Source: Clostridium sp. CAG:964 (lineage in GTDB: Bacteria; Bacillota; Clostridia; Oscillospirales; Acutalibacteraceae). Taken from it: a DNA stretch of 26,051 nt. The first letter of the stretch is position 1. Each line of letters begins with the position of its first letter. Below are positions 16,601 to 23,612 of the stretch, piece after piece. Made by a program: the position numbers and the translations under genes. The stretch is from NCBI GenBank assembly GCA_000435335.1, contig FR891314.1:1-26051 (forward strand), in the 5' to 3' direction. The notes under the pieces were generated by a model that saw only the letters and a program-made list of their open reading frames with translations, was not told where the DNA came from and ran no database searches.

Positions 16601-18085
16601 ATGAAAATATATATTATTAACAACACCTTTCACTACGAAATGGAAAATCTTACAAGGGTTTTCTTTCCTAATGAAAAGATTGAAATTATTAAATGTACAG
16701 CTGTGCCGCAGGACGCTTTGGACAGCCCATATGTTGCAACAAGCGTAGAAAGCACAGACAATTACAGCAGGGTGAGTGTACAAACCGTATTTGACAGCTT
16801 CTCAAAAAATATTACACAGCAGATAGAGTATGTAGAGAATACCGAAGAATACCAAACCGAGCTGGAGCGTACCATGGCTGTTTGCTTGTATAAGCTGTTG
16901 TCAGAGTACACAGGGCTTACACCTCCGTGGGGAATACTTACAGGAGTTCGTCCTATAAAGCTTTTTAGAAAAATGGCTGAAGATATGGGTACAGAAAACG
17001 CTAAAAGGCATTTTAGGGATAAGTTTTTGGTTTCGGAGGAAAAGGTGCAGCTGGCAGAGGAAACAGAAAAAAACGAACAGGCTATTCTGCGTACATCCTC
17101 TGTAAACTCCTACAGTCTGTATGTGTCAATTCCATTTTGTCCGTCAAGATGCAGCTACTGTTCGTTTATCTCTCAGGCTACTCTTAAAGCAAAAAAGCTT
17201 ATTGAGCCTTATGTTGAGCTGCTTTGCAGGGAGCTGGAGGAAACAGCTAAAATACTAAAGGGCAAAAACCTAAAGCTGGAAACAGTCTATATAGGCGGCG
17301 GTACACCAACCACCCTTAACGCCCAACAGCTTGAAAGGCTTATAGCTACAATAAACAGATGCTTTCCTATGGAGCAGTGCAGAGAATTTACCGTAGAGGC
17401 AGGACGCCCCGACACTATAACAGAGGATAAGCTAAAGGCTATTTTAAACGGCGGTGCAGACAGGATAAGTATAAATCCCCAAACTATGAACGATACTGTA
17501 CTTGAGGCTATTGGCAGAAAGCATACGGCACAGCAGACAATAGAGGCTTACAGGCTGGCAAGAGCCGTAGGCTTTAACCATATCAATATGGATTTAATAG
17601 TAGGCTTGCCAAAGGATAATTTAGAAAGCTTTGAAAATACGCTGAATACTATTACAGAGCTTGACCCCGAAAGCATAACGGTACATACTCTTTCAATGAA
17701 GCGTTCGTCTAACCTGACTATTCAGGGTGTAAAGATTATGAGGCAGGACGCCGACACAGCCTCGGCTATGCACACCTACTGCAAGGGTATTTTAGAAAGC
17801 AAGGGCTACCACCCGTATTACCTGTACAGACAGAGCAGAATGGTGGGTAATCTTGAAAACATAGGTTACTCAAAGCCCGACAGGGACGGCTTGTATAATG
17901 TATTTATTATGGACGAAACCCATACAATACTGGGCTGTGGAGCCGGTGCTGTTACTAAGCTTAAAAACGGGACAACAGGTTCATTGAGCAGAGTATTTAA
18001 TTATAAATATCCGGACTGGTATGTAAATGACTTTGATGAAATTTTAAGGCGAAAGCAAGAAATATCCGATTTTTTTAATAAGTAA
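16601..18085 (+). CDS. hemZ: Radical SAM coproporphyrinogen dehydrogenase-type protein HemZ
   Basis: HemZ is a HemN relative. HemN-type enzymes oxidatively decarboxylate coproporphyrinogen III without oxygen during haem synthesis. The 494-residue length fits HemZ, which has about 170 extra N-terminal residues compared with plain HemN/HemW. The radical SAM cluster motif is C180, C184, C187 (PFCPSRCSYC), followed by the SAM-binding GGGTP (232-236) and later TIEVAG-type and NMDLIVGLP segments. It is the last gene of the long plus-strand run; a new promoter follows within about 40 bases. HemZ proteins are poorly characterised, so the exact substrate is inferred from the family. Confidence 0.88.
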   Translation: MKIYIINNTFHYEMENLTRVFFPNEKIEIIKCTAVPQDALDSPYVATSVESTDNYSRVSVQTVFDSFSKNITQQIEYVENTEEYQTELERTMAVCLYKLLSEYTGLTPPWGILTGVRPIKLFRKMAEDMGTENAKRHFRDKFLVSEEKVQLAEETEKNEQAILRTSSVNSYSLYVSIPFCPSRCSYCSFISQATLKAKKLIEPYVELLCRELEETAKILKGKNLKLETVYIGGGTPTTLNAQQLERLIATINRCFPMEQCREFTVEAGRPDTITEDKLKAILNGGADRISINPQTMNDTVLEAIGRKHTAQQTIEAYRLARAVGFNHINMDLIVGLPKDNLESFENTLNTITELDPESITVHTLSMKRSSNLTIQGVKIMRQDADTASAMHTYCKGILESKGYHPYYLYRQSRMVGNLENIGYSKPDRDGLYNVFIMDETHTILGCGAGAVTKLKNGTTGSLSRVFNYKYPDWYVNDFDEILRRKQEISDFFNK

Positions 18086-18126
18086 AATTTCACAGTTTTT
18101 TATAGCATTAATTAACAAAATGGTAA

Positions 18127-18155
18127 TTGATTATTATGTATACGGGTGATATAAT
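18127..18155 (+). promoter_or_regulatory. Strong predicted sigma-A promoter of the zinc-ribbon gene
   Basis: TTGATT (18127-18132), a 17-base spacer and TATAAT (18150-18155) with TGA before it. It directly follows hemZ and lies 31 bases before the gene start, so the zinc-ribbon gene is an independent unit. Confidence 0.8.
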
Positions 18156-18171
18156 TACCTTAAAAATATAT

Positions 18172-18177
18172 AAGGAG
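18172..18177 (+). promoter_or_regulatory. Ribosome binding site that fixes the zinc-ribbon gene start
   Basis: AAGGAG is placed 9 bases before ATG 18187. The longer reading frame from 18127 would have to be translated from within the promoter. Confidence 0.85.
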
Positions 18178-18186
18178 TTGTTTTTT

Positions 18187-18768
18187 ATGAGTATTATTGA
18201 TGATATTATTGTAAATGCAAAATCTGCTGCAACCACTGTAGGTGAAAAGGCAGGTCAAATTAAGGAGTACACAAAGCTGAAGTATTCCGAGGCAGGCATA
18301 AAAAGTGACATTAATAAGAAAAAGCAAGAGCTGGGCGACTATGTTTACCGCTGTACAAAGTCCGGAAATGTAGACAACGAAATTCTGCAAAAAATGGTTG
18401 ACGATGTTTCCGAGCTTGAGGAAAATTTGCAGATTACAAAGGAAATGATTACTGCGGCTAAGAATAAAGTAGTTTGCGGTGCATGCAAGGCAGAAAACGA
18501 AAAGGACGCTGTATACTGCAGTAAATGCGGAAAAAAGCTGACAGAAGAAAAGAAGGAAAAAGAAGATACCGAAGCTCGGCAGGAGAGCAGCGACGAATGT
18601 GAGGATGTTACGGTAGCGGCCGCTTCATCTGTTGACGATGTTACCTGTGAGGCTGTAAGCGAAGACGATGCCGAAGAAGACGATGCCGAAGCAGACAGGG
18701 CTGACGATGCTGACGATGTTCAGGATGAAGAAGCTGTTGAAAGCGACAGTACAGATAAAGAGGAATAA
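18187..18768 (+). CDS. Unrecognised zinc-ribbon protein with acidic C-terminal tail
   Basis: I cannot name this 193-residue protein. Residues 1-95 are predicted to be mostly helical and charged, with coiled-coil character (for example KSDINKKKQELGDYVY at 39-54). A single zinc ribbon follows with C97, C100, C111 and C114 (CGAC and CSKCGKKL). Residues 121-193 are very acidic, Asp/Glu/Ala/Val-rich and probably disordered. There is no signal peptide or membrane segment. An upstream in-frame TTG at 18127 coincides with the -35 box, and AAGGAG (18172-18177) serves the ATG at 18187, which fixes the start. The gene has its own strong promoter and a terminator, so it is monocistronic. Similar helical-plus-zinc-ribbon proteins are common in Firmicutes with no assigned role; a scaffold or regulator is only a guess. 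Confidence 0.85.
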   Translation: MSIIDDIIVNAKSAATTVGEKAGQIKEYTKLKYSEAGIKSDINKKKQELGDYVYRCTKSGNVDNEILQKMVDDVSELEENLQITKEMITAAKNKVVCGACKAENEKDAVYCSKCGKKLTEEKKEKEDTEARQESSDECEDVTVAAASSVDDVTCEAVSEDDAEEDDAEADRADDADDVQDEEAVESDSTDKEE

Positions 18769-18816
18769 TTGCTCTTTTAGTGCTGTAGCAGCAGTATAAA
18801 ATATTATAAAAACATT

Positions 18817-18850
18817 AGCTTGGCGGGATATAACCCGCCAAGCTTTCTGT
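18817..18850 (+). terminator. Predicted intrinsic terminator after the zinc-ribbon gene
   Basis: A perfect 11-bp stem AGCTTGGCGGG (18817-18827) pairs with CCCGCCAAGCT (18834-18844) around a 6-base loop. The T run after it is short (TTTC), so termination may be partial and allow read-through into the next gene. Confidence 0.7.
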
Positions 18851-18866
18851 AAAGGACGGTGACCTG

Positions 18867-20858
18867 GTGTCCAGCCGGTTTGATAATAATGAAAATTCAT
18901 ATAAGCACAGTATGAACAGCTTAGGCAAAAGCAATACTTATAAAAAAGGCTCCAAATATTCTGAAATCGACGATGAGGAGTATATTGATATTAATCAATA
19001 TGCAAGCCGTTTTTCCGCAAGCAGCGGCACAGCTGCAAATGCGAATAGAATTATTAAGAATAACAAAGATGAAAAGAAAAAAGAAAAGGAAGAGGAAAAC
19101 GAAAAGGGTATAGAGCACCAATCCTTCTTAAAGGGAGCTATGATTCTTACTATAAGCATAGTTGTAGTTAAAATTATAGGTGCTTTGTTTAAGGTTTTAT
19201 TTGCAAATGTTGTTGACGGTGTGGGCAACGGTTTGTTTAACAGTGCCTATGAGCTTTACAATGTTATTTTTACAGTTGCTTCTGCGGGCTTTCCTATAGC
19301 TCTTTCACGAATGGTATCTGAATATGTTTCAAAGCACAGGTATAAGGATGTACGGAAGCTTCATAAAATTTCGATACCGTTTTTTGTTATAACAGGACTT
19401 GCCTGCTTCCTGCTTATGGTTGCACTAAGCGGCGTATACGGCAAAATGATAGACAACAATTCTATACAGCTGCCTGTAATCGCACTGGCTCCTATAGTGT
19501 TTTTTGGCTGCCTTATGTCTATTTACCGTGGATACTTCGAGGGTATGCGGTATATGGTGCCTACGGCTGTATCTGAAATAATAGAGGTTTCGGGCAAGCT
19601 TTTGGTAGGTCTGGCTCTTGCATATATTGTAAACTATATGGGTACAACAGAGTACGCAAGCAGCGGCACACTGTTTGGTATGGTTATGGCAGATACTGCG
19701 GCATATAAAAATACATTGGCTGCCTTTACGGTATCGGCAGCGTTTATCGGTGTTTCTGTTGGTTCATTTTGTGGATTCTTGTATTTAATGCTTAAATATA
19801 AATTTACAAAGGGCGGTATTACTAAAAAGCAGCTTGCCGAGGCTCCGGACGCTCAGTCGGGAAGGGCTTTGTTTAAAAAGCTTGCACTTACAGCTATTCC
19901 TATTGGCTTAGGCTCCTTTGTAATGAGCATTGCCAGCACTATAGACTCAATACTTGTACAAAACAGGATTGTAAGCATTATGGAAAGCGGCAAGGGTGAT
20001 GTTCTGCAAAGCATATACAGCTTTTTAGATCCGGCTACTTTTAGCGTAGATGTAAACGGTCACTACAATATACAAACATTTTTGTTTGGCTGCTATGGCT
20101 ATGCTCTAACATTTTTAATGCTGGTTACAGCTGTAACGCAGGTGTTTGGTCAAAGTGCAATGCCGTCGCTTACTGCCGCATGGACTGTTAAGGATAAAAA
20201 GCAAATAAGAAGCAACATAAATACTATATTAAAGGTTACTCTGCTGGTAACCTTGCCGGCAGGCATAGGCTTAACTGTTCTTGCGGAGCCGTTGCTTACC
20301 TTGCTGTATGGCGTTAGGGTAGAGGTTACCATTGCCGCACAGGTGTTGAGGGTAATGGGTATATCCAGCATATTTATAGCAACAAGCACCCCAATTTGCA
20401 GTATGCTGCAGGCTATTGGCAGAGTTGATATGCCGCTTAAGCTTTATACAGTGGGTATGCTTGTAAAAATAGTAATAAACTATACTTTGGTTGGCATTCC
20501 GGAGGTAAACATACAGGGTGCCGCTGTAGGCTCTTTGGTTGCGTATATGTTTGTGTCGGTTGTAGGAATATATTTTATTGCAAAGGACACAAAGGTTGTG
20601 CCGGACTTTAAGACTATATTGCTTAAACCCCTGCTTGCCGCTGTATGCTGCGGTGCTGCCGCATACGGATGCAGCTGTGTGATTAATACGATTATGGCAC
20701 CGGGCAGACTTACCGTTATACCGTCGCTTGTGGTTGCCGTAGTAGTATATGTACTGGCACTTCTGCTGTTTAAGGCTGTTACGCCTGAGGACTTGGAAAA
20801 TATTCCGGGTGGAAATAAAATAGGAAAACTACTTGCAAAATATAAGCTTTTAGGGTAG
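18867..20858 (+). CDS. yabM: YabM/SpoVB-like polysaccharide/lipid flippase (MOP superfamily)
   Basis: This is a 663-residue multi-pass membrane protein of the MATE/MVF (MOP) exporter superfamily, most like the SpoVB/YabM/Amj-type flippases that move lipid-linked sugars across the membrane. Typical features are the first membrane segment at about 91-113, GLFNSAYELYNVIFTVASAG (122-141) and FPIALSRMVSEYV (142-154). About twelve or more hydrophobic segments run to the C-terminus. Residues 1-88 form an additional hydrophilic, low-complexity and strongly charged (KEKEEENEK) cytosolic tail that usual family members of around 520 residues lack. The start is GTG 18867, set by AAAGGACGGTGA (18851-18862). 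In B. subtilis yabM precedes yabN (MazG), matching this order. The actual substrate cannot be told from sequence. Confidence 0.85.
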   Translation: MSSRFDNNENSYKHSMNSLGKSNTYKKGSKYSEIDDEEYIDINQYASRFSASSGTAANANRIIKNNKDEKKKEKEEENEKGIEHQSFLKGAMILTISIVVVKIIGALFKVLFANVVDGVGNGLFNSAYELYNVIFTVASAGFPIALSRMVSEYVSKHRYKDVRKLHKISIPFFVITGLACFLLMVALSGVYGKMIDNNSIQLPVIALAPIVFFGCLMSIYRGYFEGMRYMVPTAVSEIIEVSGKLLVGLALAYIVNYMGTTEYASSGTLFGMVMADTAAYKNTLAAFTVSAAFIGVSVGSFCGFLYLMLKYKFTKGGITKKQLAEAPDAQSGRALFKKLALTAIPIGLGSFVMSIASTIDSILVQNRIVSIMESGKGDVLQSIYSFLDPATFSVDVNGHYNIQTFLFGCYGYALTFLMLVTAVTQVFGQSAMPSLTAAWTVKDKKQIRSNINTILKVTLLVTLPAGIGLTVLAEPLLTLLYGVRVEVTIAAQVLRVMGISSIFIATSTPICSMLQAIGRVDMPLKLYTVGMLVKIVINYTLVGIPEVNIQGAAVGSLVAYMFVSVVGIYFIAKDTKVVPDFKTILLKPLLAAVCCGAAAYGCSCVINTIMAPGRLTVIPSLVVAVVVYVLALLLFKAVTPEDLENIPGGNKIGKLLAKYKLLG

Positions 20859-20902
20859 AATATACAGAAGTAGCCACCATAGTTTGTCAGGAGAAGAATT
20901 AA

Positions 20903-21718
20903 ATGGATTTTATTCGTAAAGAACACTATAATGTTTATGATTTAGTGGAAATTGTTAAAATACTTAGAGCACCCGGTGGATGCCCGTGGGACATGGAGCA
21001 GGATCATCATTCAATTCGCAGAGATTTTATAGAAGAAACCTACGAGGCTGTAGAGGCAATTGATAATGATGATACCGAGCTTTTAAAAGAGGAGCTGGGT
21101 GATGTACTGCTGCAGGTGGTATTTCACACTGAAATTGAAGCCGAAAAGAATTCATTTAATATAGATGATGTAGCAGACGGCGTTTGCAAAAAAATGATTA
21201 TAAGACACCCTCATGTGTTTTCAAATGCTGAGGCTGATACTACCGAGCAGGTTTTAAAAAACTGGGACAGCATAAAGATGCAGACCAAGTCGCAAAAATC
21301 ACAAGCAGAGGTTTTGCAGAGCATTTCAAAAGCACTGCCGTCGTTAATGAGAAGTCAAAAAATACAACAAAAGGCTGCAAAGGTTGGCTTTGACTGGGAA
21401 AATGTTGATGGTGCAATTTCCAAACTAAAGGAGGAGGTTGCGGAGCTTGAGGAGGCTGTGTCGCAAAATGACCGGCAGCACAAGGAGGAAGAGCTTGGAG
21501 ATGTGCTGTTTTCGGCAGTAAATATTGCAAGGTTTATCAATACAGATGCCGAAAAAAGCTTGTATAACGCTTGTGAAAAATTCATTTCTCGTTTTTCAAC
21601 TATGGAAAAGCTTGCTAATGAATTAAATATAAAATTGGAAGAAACTTCTCTTGAGGATATGAACAATCTTTGGGAGCAAGCTAAAGCTAATGAAAATCAT
21701 AAAATTACGGAGGATTAG
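20903..21718 (+). CDS. mazG: MazG nucleoside triphosphate pyrophosphohydrolase
   Basis: MazG hydrolyses NTPs and dNTPs to the monophosphate and pyrophosphate, clearing aberrant nucleotides. The 271-residue protein has two MazG folds. The first has GGCPWD (25-30), EETYE (44-48) and EELGD (63-67) as metal ligands; the second begins near FDWEN and has its own EEVAELEEA and EEELGDV motifs. It corresponds to the C-terminal part of Bacillus YabN but lacks the N-terminal tetrapyrrole methylase-like domain found there, resembling E. coli MazG in length. It is set between yabM and hup, with hup beginning 2 bases after its stop. Confidence 0.95.
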   Translation: MDFIRKEHYNVYDLVEIVKILRAPGGCPWDMEQDHHSIRRDFIEETYEAVEAIDNDDTELLKEELGDVLLQVVFHTEIEAEKNSFNIDDVADGVCKKMIIRHPHVFSNAEADTTEQVLKNWDSIKMQTKSQKSQAEVLQSISKALPSLMRSQKIQQKAAKVGFDWENVDGAISKLKEEVAELEEAVSQNDRQHKEEELGDVLFSAVNIARFINTDAEKSLYNACEKFISRFSTMEKLANELNIKLEETSLEDMNNLWEQAKANENHKITED

Positions 21719-21720
21719 TT

Positions 21721-21996
21721 ATGAACAAAACAGAACTTATTGCAAAGGTTGCAGAAAAGAGCGAGCTTTCTAAGAAAGACGCAGAAAAGGCAGTATCAGC
21801 TATTCTTGATACTATTGTTTCGGCAGTAGCTGAGGGCGACAAGATTCAGCTTGTTGGATTTGGTACATTTGAACAGCGTCAGCGTAACGAAAGAACAGGC
21901 GTTGATCCAAGAACAAACACAAAGATTACAATTCCTGCTTCAAAGGTTCCTGCATTCAAGGCAGGCAGCAAGTTTAAGGAAGCTGTAAATAAGTAA
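21721..21996 (+). CDS. hup: DNA-binding protein HU
   Basis: HU is a small, dimeric, sequence-nonspecific DNA-bending protein that compacts and organises the nucleoid. The product is 91 residues, with the N-terminal MNKTELIAKVAEKS helix, the hydrophobic core GFGTFEQRQR (47-56), the DNA-intercalating arm with RTG-V-P (58-63) and the C-terminal PAFKAGSKFKEAV. Codon use looks more favoured than in its neighbours (for example repeated CGT for Arg and GTT for Val), as expected of a highly expressed gene. It starts 2 bases after mazG behind a GGAGG site and is followed at once by a terminator. Confidence 0.97.
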   Translation: MNKTELIAKVAEKSELSKKDAEKAVSAILDTIVSAVAEGDKIQLVGFGTFEQRQRNERTGVDPRTNTKITIPASKVPAFKAGSKFKEAVNK

Positions 21997-22012
21997 TTGA
22001 TTATCATGTCGG

Positions 22013-22041
22013 GCCGACTTTCATACGAAAGTCGGCTGTTT
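22013..22041 (+). terminator. Predicted intrinsic terminator after hup
   Basis: A perfect 10-bp stem GCCGACTTTC (22013-22022) pairs with GAAAGTCGGC (22027-22036) around a 4-base loop, then TGTTTA. The T run is weak, so some read-through into rqcP is likely. It separates abundant hup mRNA from the rest. Confidence 0.7.
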
Positions 22042-22092
22042 AAATAGTAGAATGTATAATATTTTAATTTATTAATTGTTGGGAGTAATGAA

Positions 22093-22335
22093 ATGAGATT
22101 AGACAAGTTTTTAAAGGTTTCCAGAATTATAAAAAGAAGAACGGTTGCCAATGAGGCGTGCGACGCCGACCGTGTATTGGTAAACGGAAAACCACAGCGT
22201 GCCTCATACGCTGTAAAAGCAGGGGATATTCTTGAAATTCAGCTGGGCAGCAAGCCTTTTAAGGCTGAGGTTTTACAAATAAACGAGTACGCTAAAAAAG
22301 AGGACGCCCCGCTTATGTACAGGGTGATAGAGTAA
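22093..22335 (+). CDS. rqcP: S4-domain ribosome quality-control protein RqcP (YabO/Hsp15-like)
   Basis: RqcP binds stalled 50S subunits carrying peptidyl-tRNA and works with RqcH to add C-terminal alanine tails that mark incomplete proteins. The 80-residue protein is almost entirely one S4 RNA-binding domain: MRLDKFLKVSRIIKRR (1-16), NEACDADRVLVNG (20-32) and AGDILEIQLG (42-51). It matches Bacillus YabO in size and in its position after yabN/mazG. A GGGAG ribosome site lies 8 bases upstream. A TATAAT at 22055-22060 could act as a -10 box, but I see no -35 partner, so its promoter is unclear. Confidence 0.93.
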   Translation: MRLDKFLKVSRIIKRRTVANEACDADRVLVNGKPQRASYAVKAGDILEIQLGSKPFKAEVLQINEYAKKEDAPLMYRVIE

Positions 22336-22338
22336 CCT

Positions 22339-22367
22339 TCATATTTATTTTTCCGAAAGCATATAAC
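22339..22367 (+). promoter_or_regulatory. Putative sigma-E (mother-cell) promoter of yabP-yabQ
   Basis: TCATATT (22339-22345), a 14-base spacer and CATATAAC (22360-22367) resemble the Bacillus sigma-E consensus (kmATATT, spacing 13-15, CATACAnT), with mismatches at two -10 positions. It lies between the rqcP stop and the yabP ribosome site. In B. subtilis yabP and yabQ belong to the sigma-E regulon, which supports the reading. Confidence 0.6.
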
Positions 22368-22394
22368 TTACTATAACTGTTTGGAGGTATATAT

Positions 22395-22679
22395 ATGCAG
22401 CAGGAAAAGCAAAATCAGAGGCCGAAAATTCCCCATAGCGTTATTATAGAGAACAGAGCGTCAATATCATTTACAGGAGTACGGGATATGGGCAGCTTTG
22501 ACGAGCAGGCTGTTGTACTGTATACGGATTACGGAGAAATAAATTTGCGTGGCAGTAAACTGCATATTAATAAGCTCTCTTTAGATACAAACGAGGTTGA
22601 TATTGACGGCAACATTGAGGCGGTTGTATATACACAGAACAAGCAAAGCGGCGGCTTGCTCGGACGACTGTTTAGGTAG
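22395..22679 (+). CDS. yabP: Sporulation protein YabP
   Basis: YabP is a small cytosolic sporulation protein related to YqfC; its biochemical role is unknown. The 94-residue product has the family pattern IENRASISFTGVRDM (18-32), SFDEQAVVLYTDYGEINLRG (34-53), LHINKLSLDT (56-65) and a final GNIEAVVY (72-79). It has a perfect-looking GGAGG ribosome site, sits between rqcP and yabQ exactly as in Bacillus, and is preceded by a sigma-E-like promoter. Its presence argues that the organism belongs to a spore-forming lineage. Confidence 0.93.
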   Translation: MQQEKQNQRPKIPHSVIIENRASISFTGVRDMGSFDEQAVVLYTDYGEINLRGSKLHINKLSLDTNEVDIDGNIEAVVYTQNKQSGGLLGRLFR

Positions 22680-22685
22680 GCAAAT

Positions 22686-23189
22686 ATGGAGCTATTTATC
22701 TCACAGCAGCTTTATATTCTCCTTTTCTCAATAATTACAGGCGTTATTATCGGCATTATAAACGAGCCGTTTAGGTTTTTAAGATATATGGGCTTTAACG
22801 GCAGGGCAGAGGTAATTGCACAGGATATTGTTTTTATGATTTTAGCCGCCTTTGTAACATTCTTTTTTGCCCTGTGCTATAATAAGGGTGATGTAAGATT
22901 TTTTATGCTTGCGGGTGAGCTTGGCGGTTTTGTTGCGTTCAGGCTTACTGTGGGCAGACTAAGCGGCAGGCTGTTTTATGTTGTGGCTTTTGTGCTTAGG
23001 GGAATAGCAGCAGCGTTTAAAAGGTGTTTTGTGCTAATTTTTACAATAATGTGTAAAGTCAAAGAGCTTATACTGGTTAAAATACCATTATTTAAGAAAA
23101 CTGATAAAACACCTTGCAAGAGCCGTAAAATTTATTGTATAATAGTAAAAAGTGTAAGTAATTTTAGTCGTAAGATATTTAAGAGGTAG
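22686..23189 (+). CDS. yabQ: Spore cortex biosynthesis membrane protein YabQ
   Basis: YabQ localises to the outer forespore membrane in Bacillus and is needed for cortex peptidoglycan formation. The 167-residue protein has hydrophobic segments near 8-25, 45-64, 72-90 and 96-121. The family features are IIGIINEPFRFLRYMG (21-36), QDIVFMIL (46-53) and CYNKGDVRFFMLAGELGGF (64-82). A basic C-terminal tail with many Lys and Arg residues follows. Sequence identity within this family is low, so the call rests on the motif spacing plus the yabP-yabQ-divIC order. The last quarter of the gene carries the divIC promoter. Confidence 0.9.
   Translation: MELFISQQLYILLFSIITGVIIGIINEPFRFLRYMGFNGRAEVIAQDIVFMILAAFVTFFFALCYNKGDVRFFMLAGELGGFVAFRLTVGRLSGRLFYVVAFVLRGIAAAFKRCFVLIFTIMCKVKELILVKIPLFKKTDKTPCKSRKIYCIIVKSVSNFSRKIFKR
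23114..23143 (+). promoter_or_regulatory. Predicted vegetative promoter of divIC inside yabQ
   Basis: TTGCAA (23114-23119), an 18-base spacer and TATAAT (23138-23143), ending 50 bases before the divIC ATG. It would let the essential division gene be expressed when yabPQ are silent. Confidence 0.65.
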
Positions 23190-23193
23190 CATT

Positions 23194-23550
23194 ATGCAAT
23201 TAAAGGAAGTAAAGAAAGGCTCAAGGAGAAAGAAAAGCAGTAAGGAATCGGCTTCTAAATTTTTTGCAAAGAATAAAACAGACATTATTTTGAGTGTGTT
23301 TTTGCTGTTAGTTATTATTTATTCGGTTTTTATACTTGTATCACAGCAGGCAAGCATTGCCGAAAAGAAATCTGAGCTTGACAGCATTAAAAGTCAGATA
23401 GTTATTGAAGAGGTTAGAAATAACGAAATAAACAATGTATTAAACTCCAGCGACAATGACAACACCGCTTATATTGAAAAGTCAGCAAGAGATGAGCTTG
23501 ACTATGCTTATAACAACGAAAGAATTTTTATTAATGTATCGGGAGATTAA
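23194..23550 (+). CDS. divIC: Septum formation protein DivIC/FtsB family
   Basis: DivIC is a bitopic membrane protein. With FtsL/DivIB (FtsL/FtsQ) it forms the division complex that activates septal peptidoglycan synthesis. The 118-residue product has a basic cytosolic N-terminus (1-30), a single membrane segment (31-50) and an extracellular coiled coil (51-82). The family's C-terminal pattern YIEKSARDELDYAY-NERIF closes it (93-112). It is 4 bases after yabQ and, as in Bacillus, precedes an S1-domain gene. Length and topology are normal. Confidence 0.93.
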   Translation: MQLKEVKKGSRRKKSSKESASKFFAKNKTDIILSVFLLLVIIYSVFILVSQQASIAEKKSELDSIKSQIVIEEVRNNEINNVLNSSDNDNTAYIEKSARDELDYAYNNERIFINVSGD

Positions 23551-23612
23551 CATCAATGCTGCGGCATTAGTAGTTTAATTTATATAATTAATCTTAGGGG
23601 GATTATACTTTA

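Noticed and set aside
22055..22060. TATAAT ahead of rqcP as a promoter
   Set aside because: No acceptable -35 hexamer occurs 15-19 bases upstream and there is no TGn extension; it is left as a possibility only.
23583..23588. TATAAT ahead of yabR as a promoter
   Set aside because: No -35 box is visible at proper spacing; the region is simply A+T-rich.
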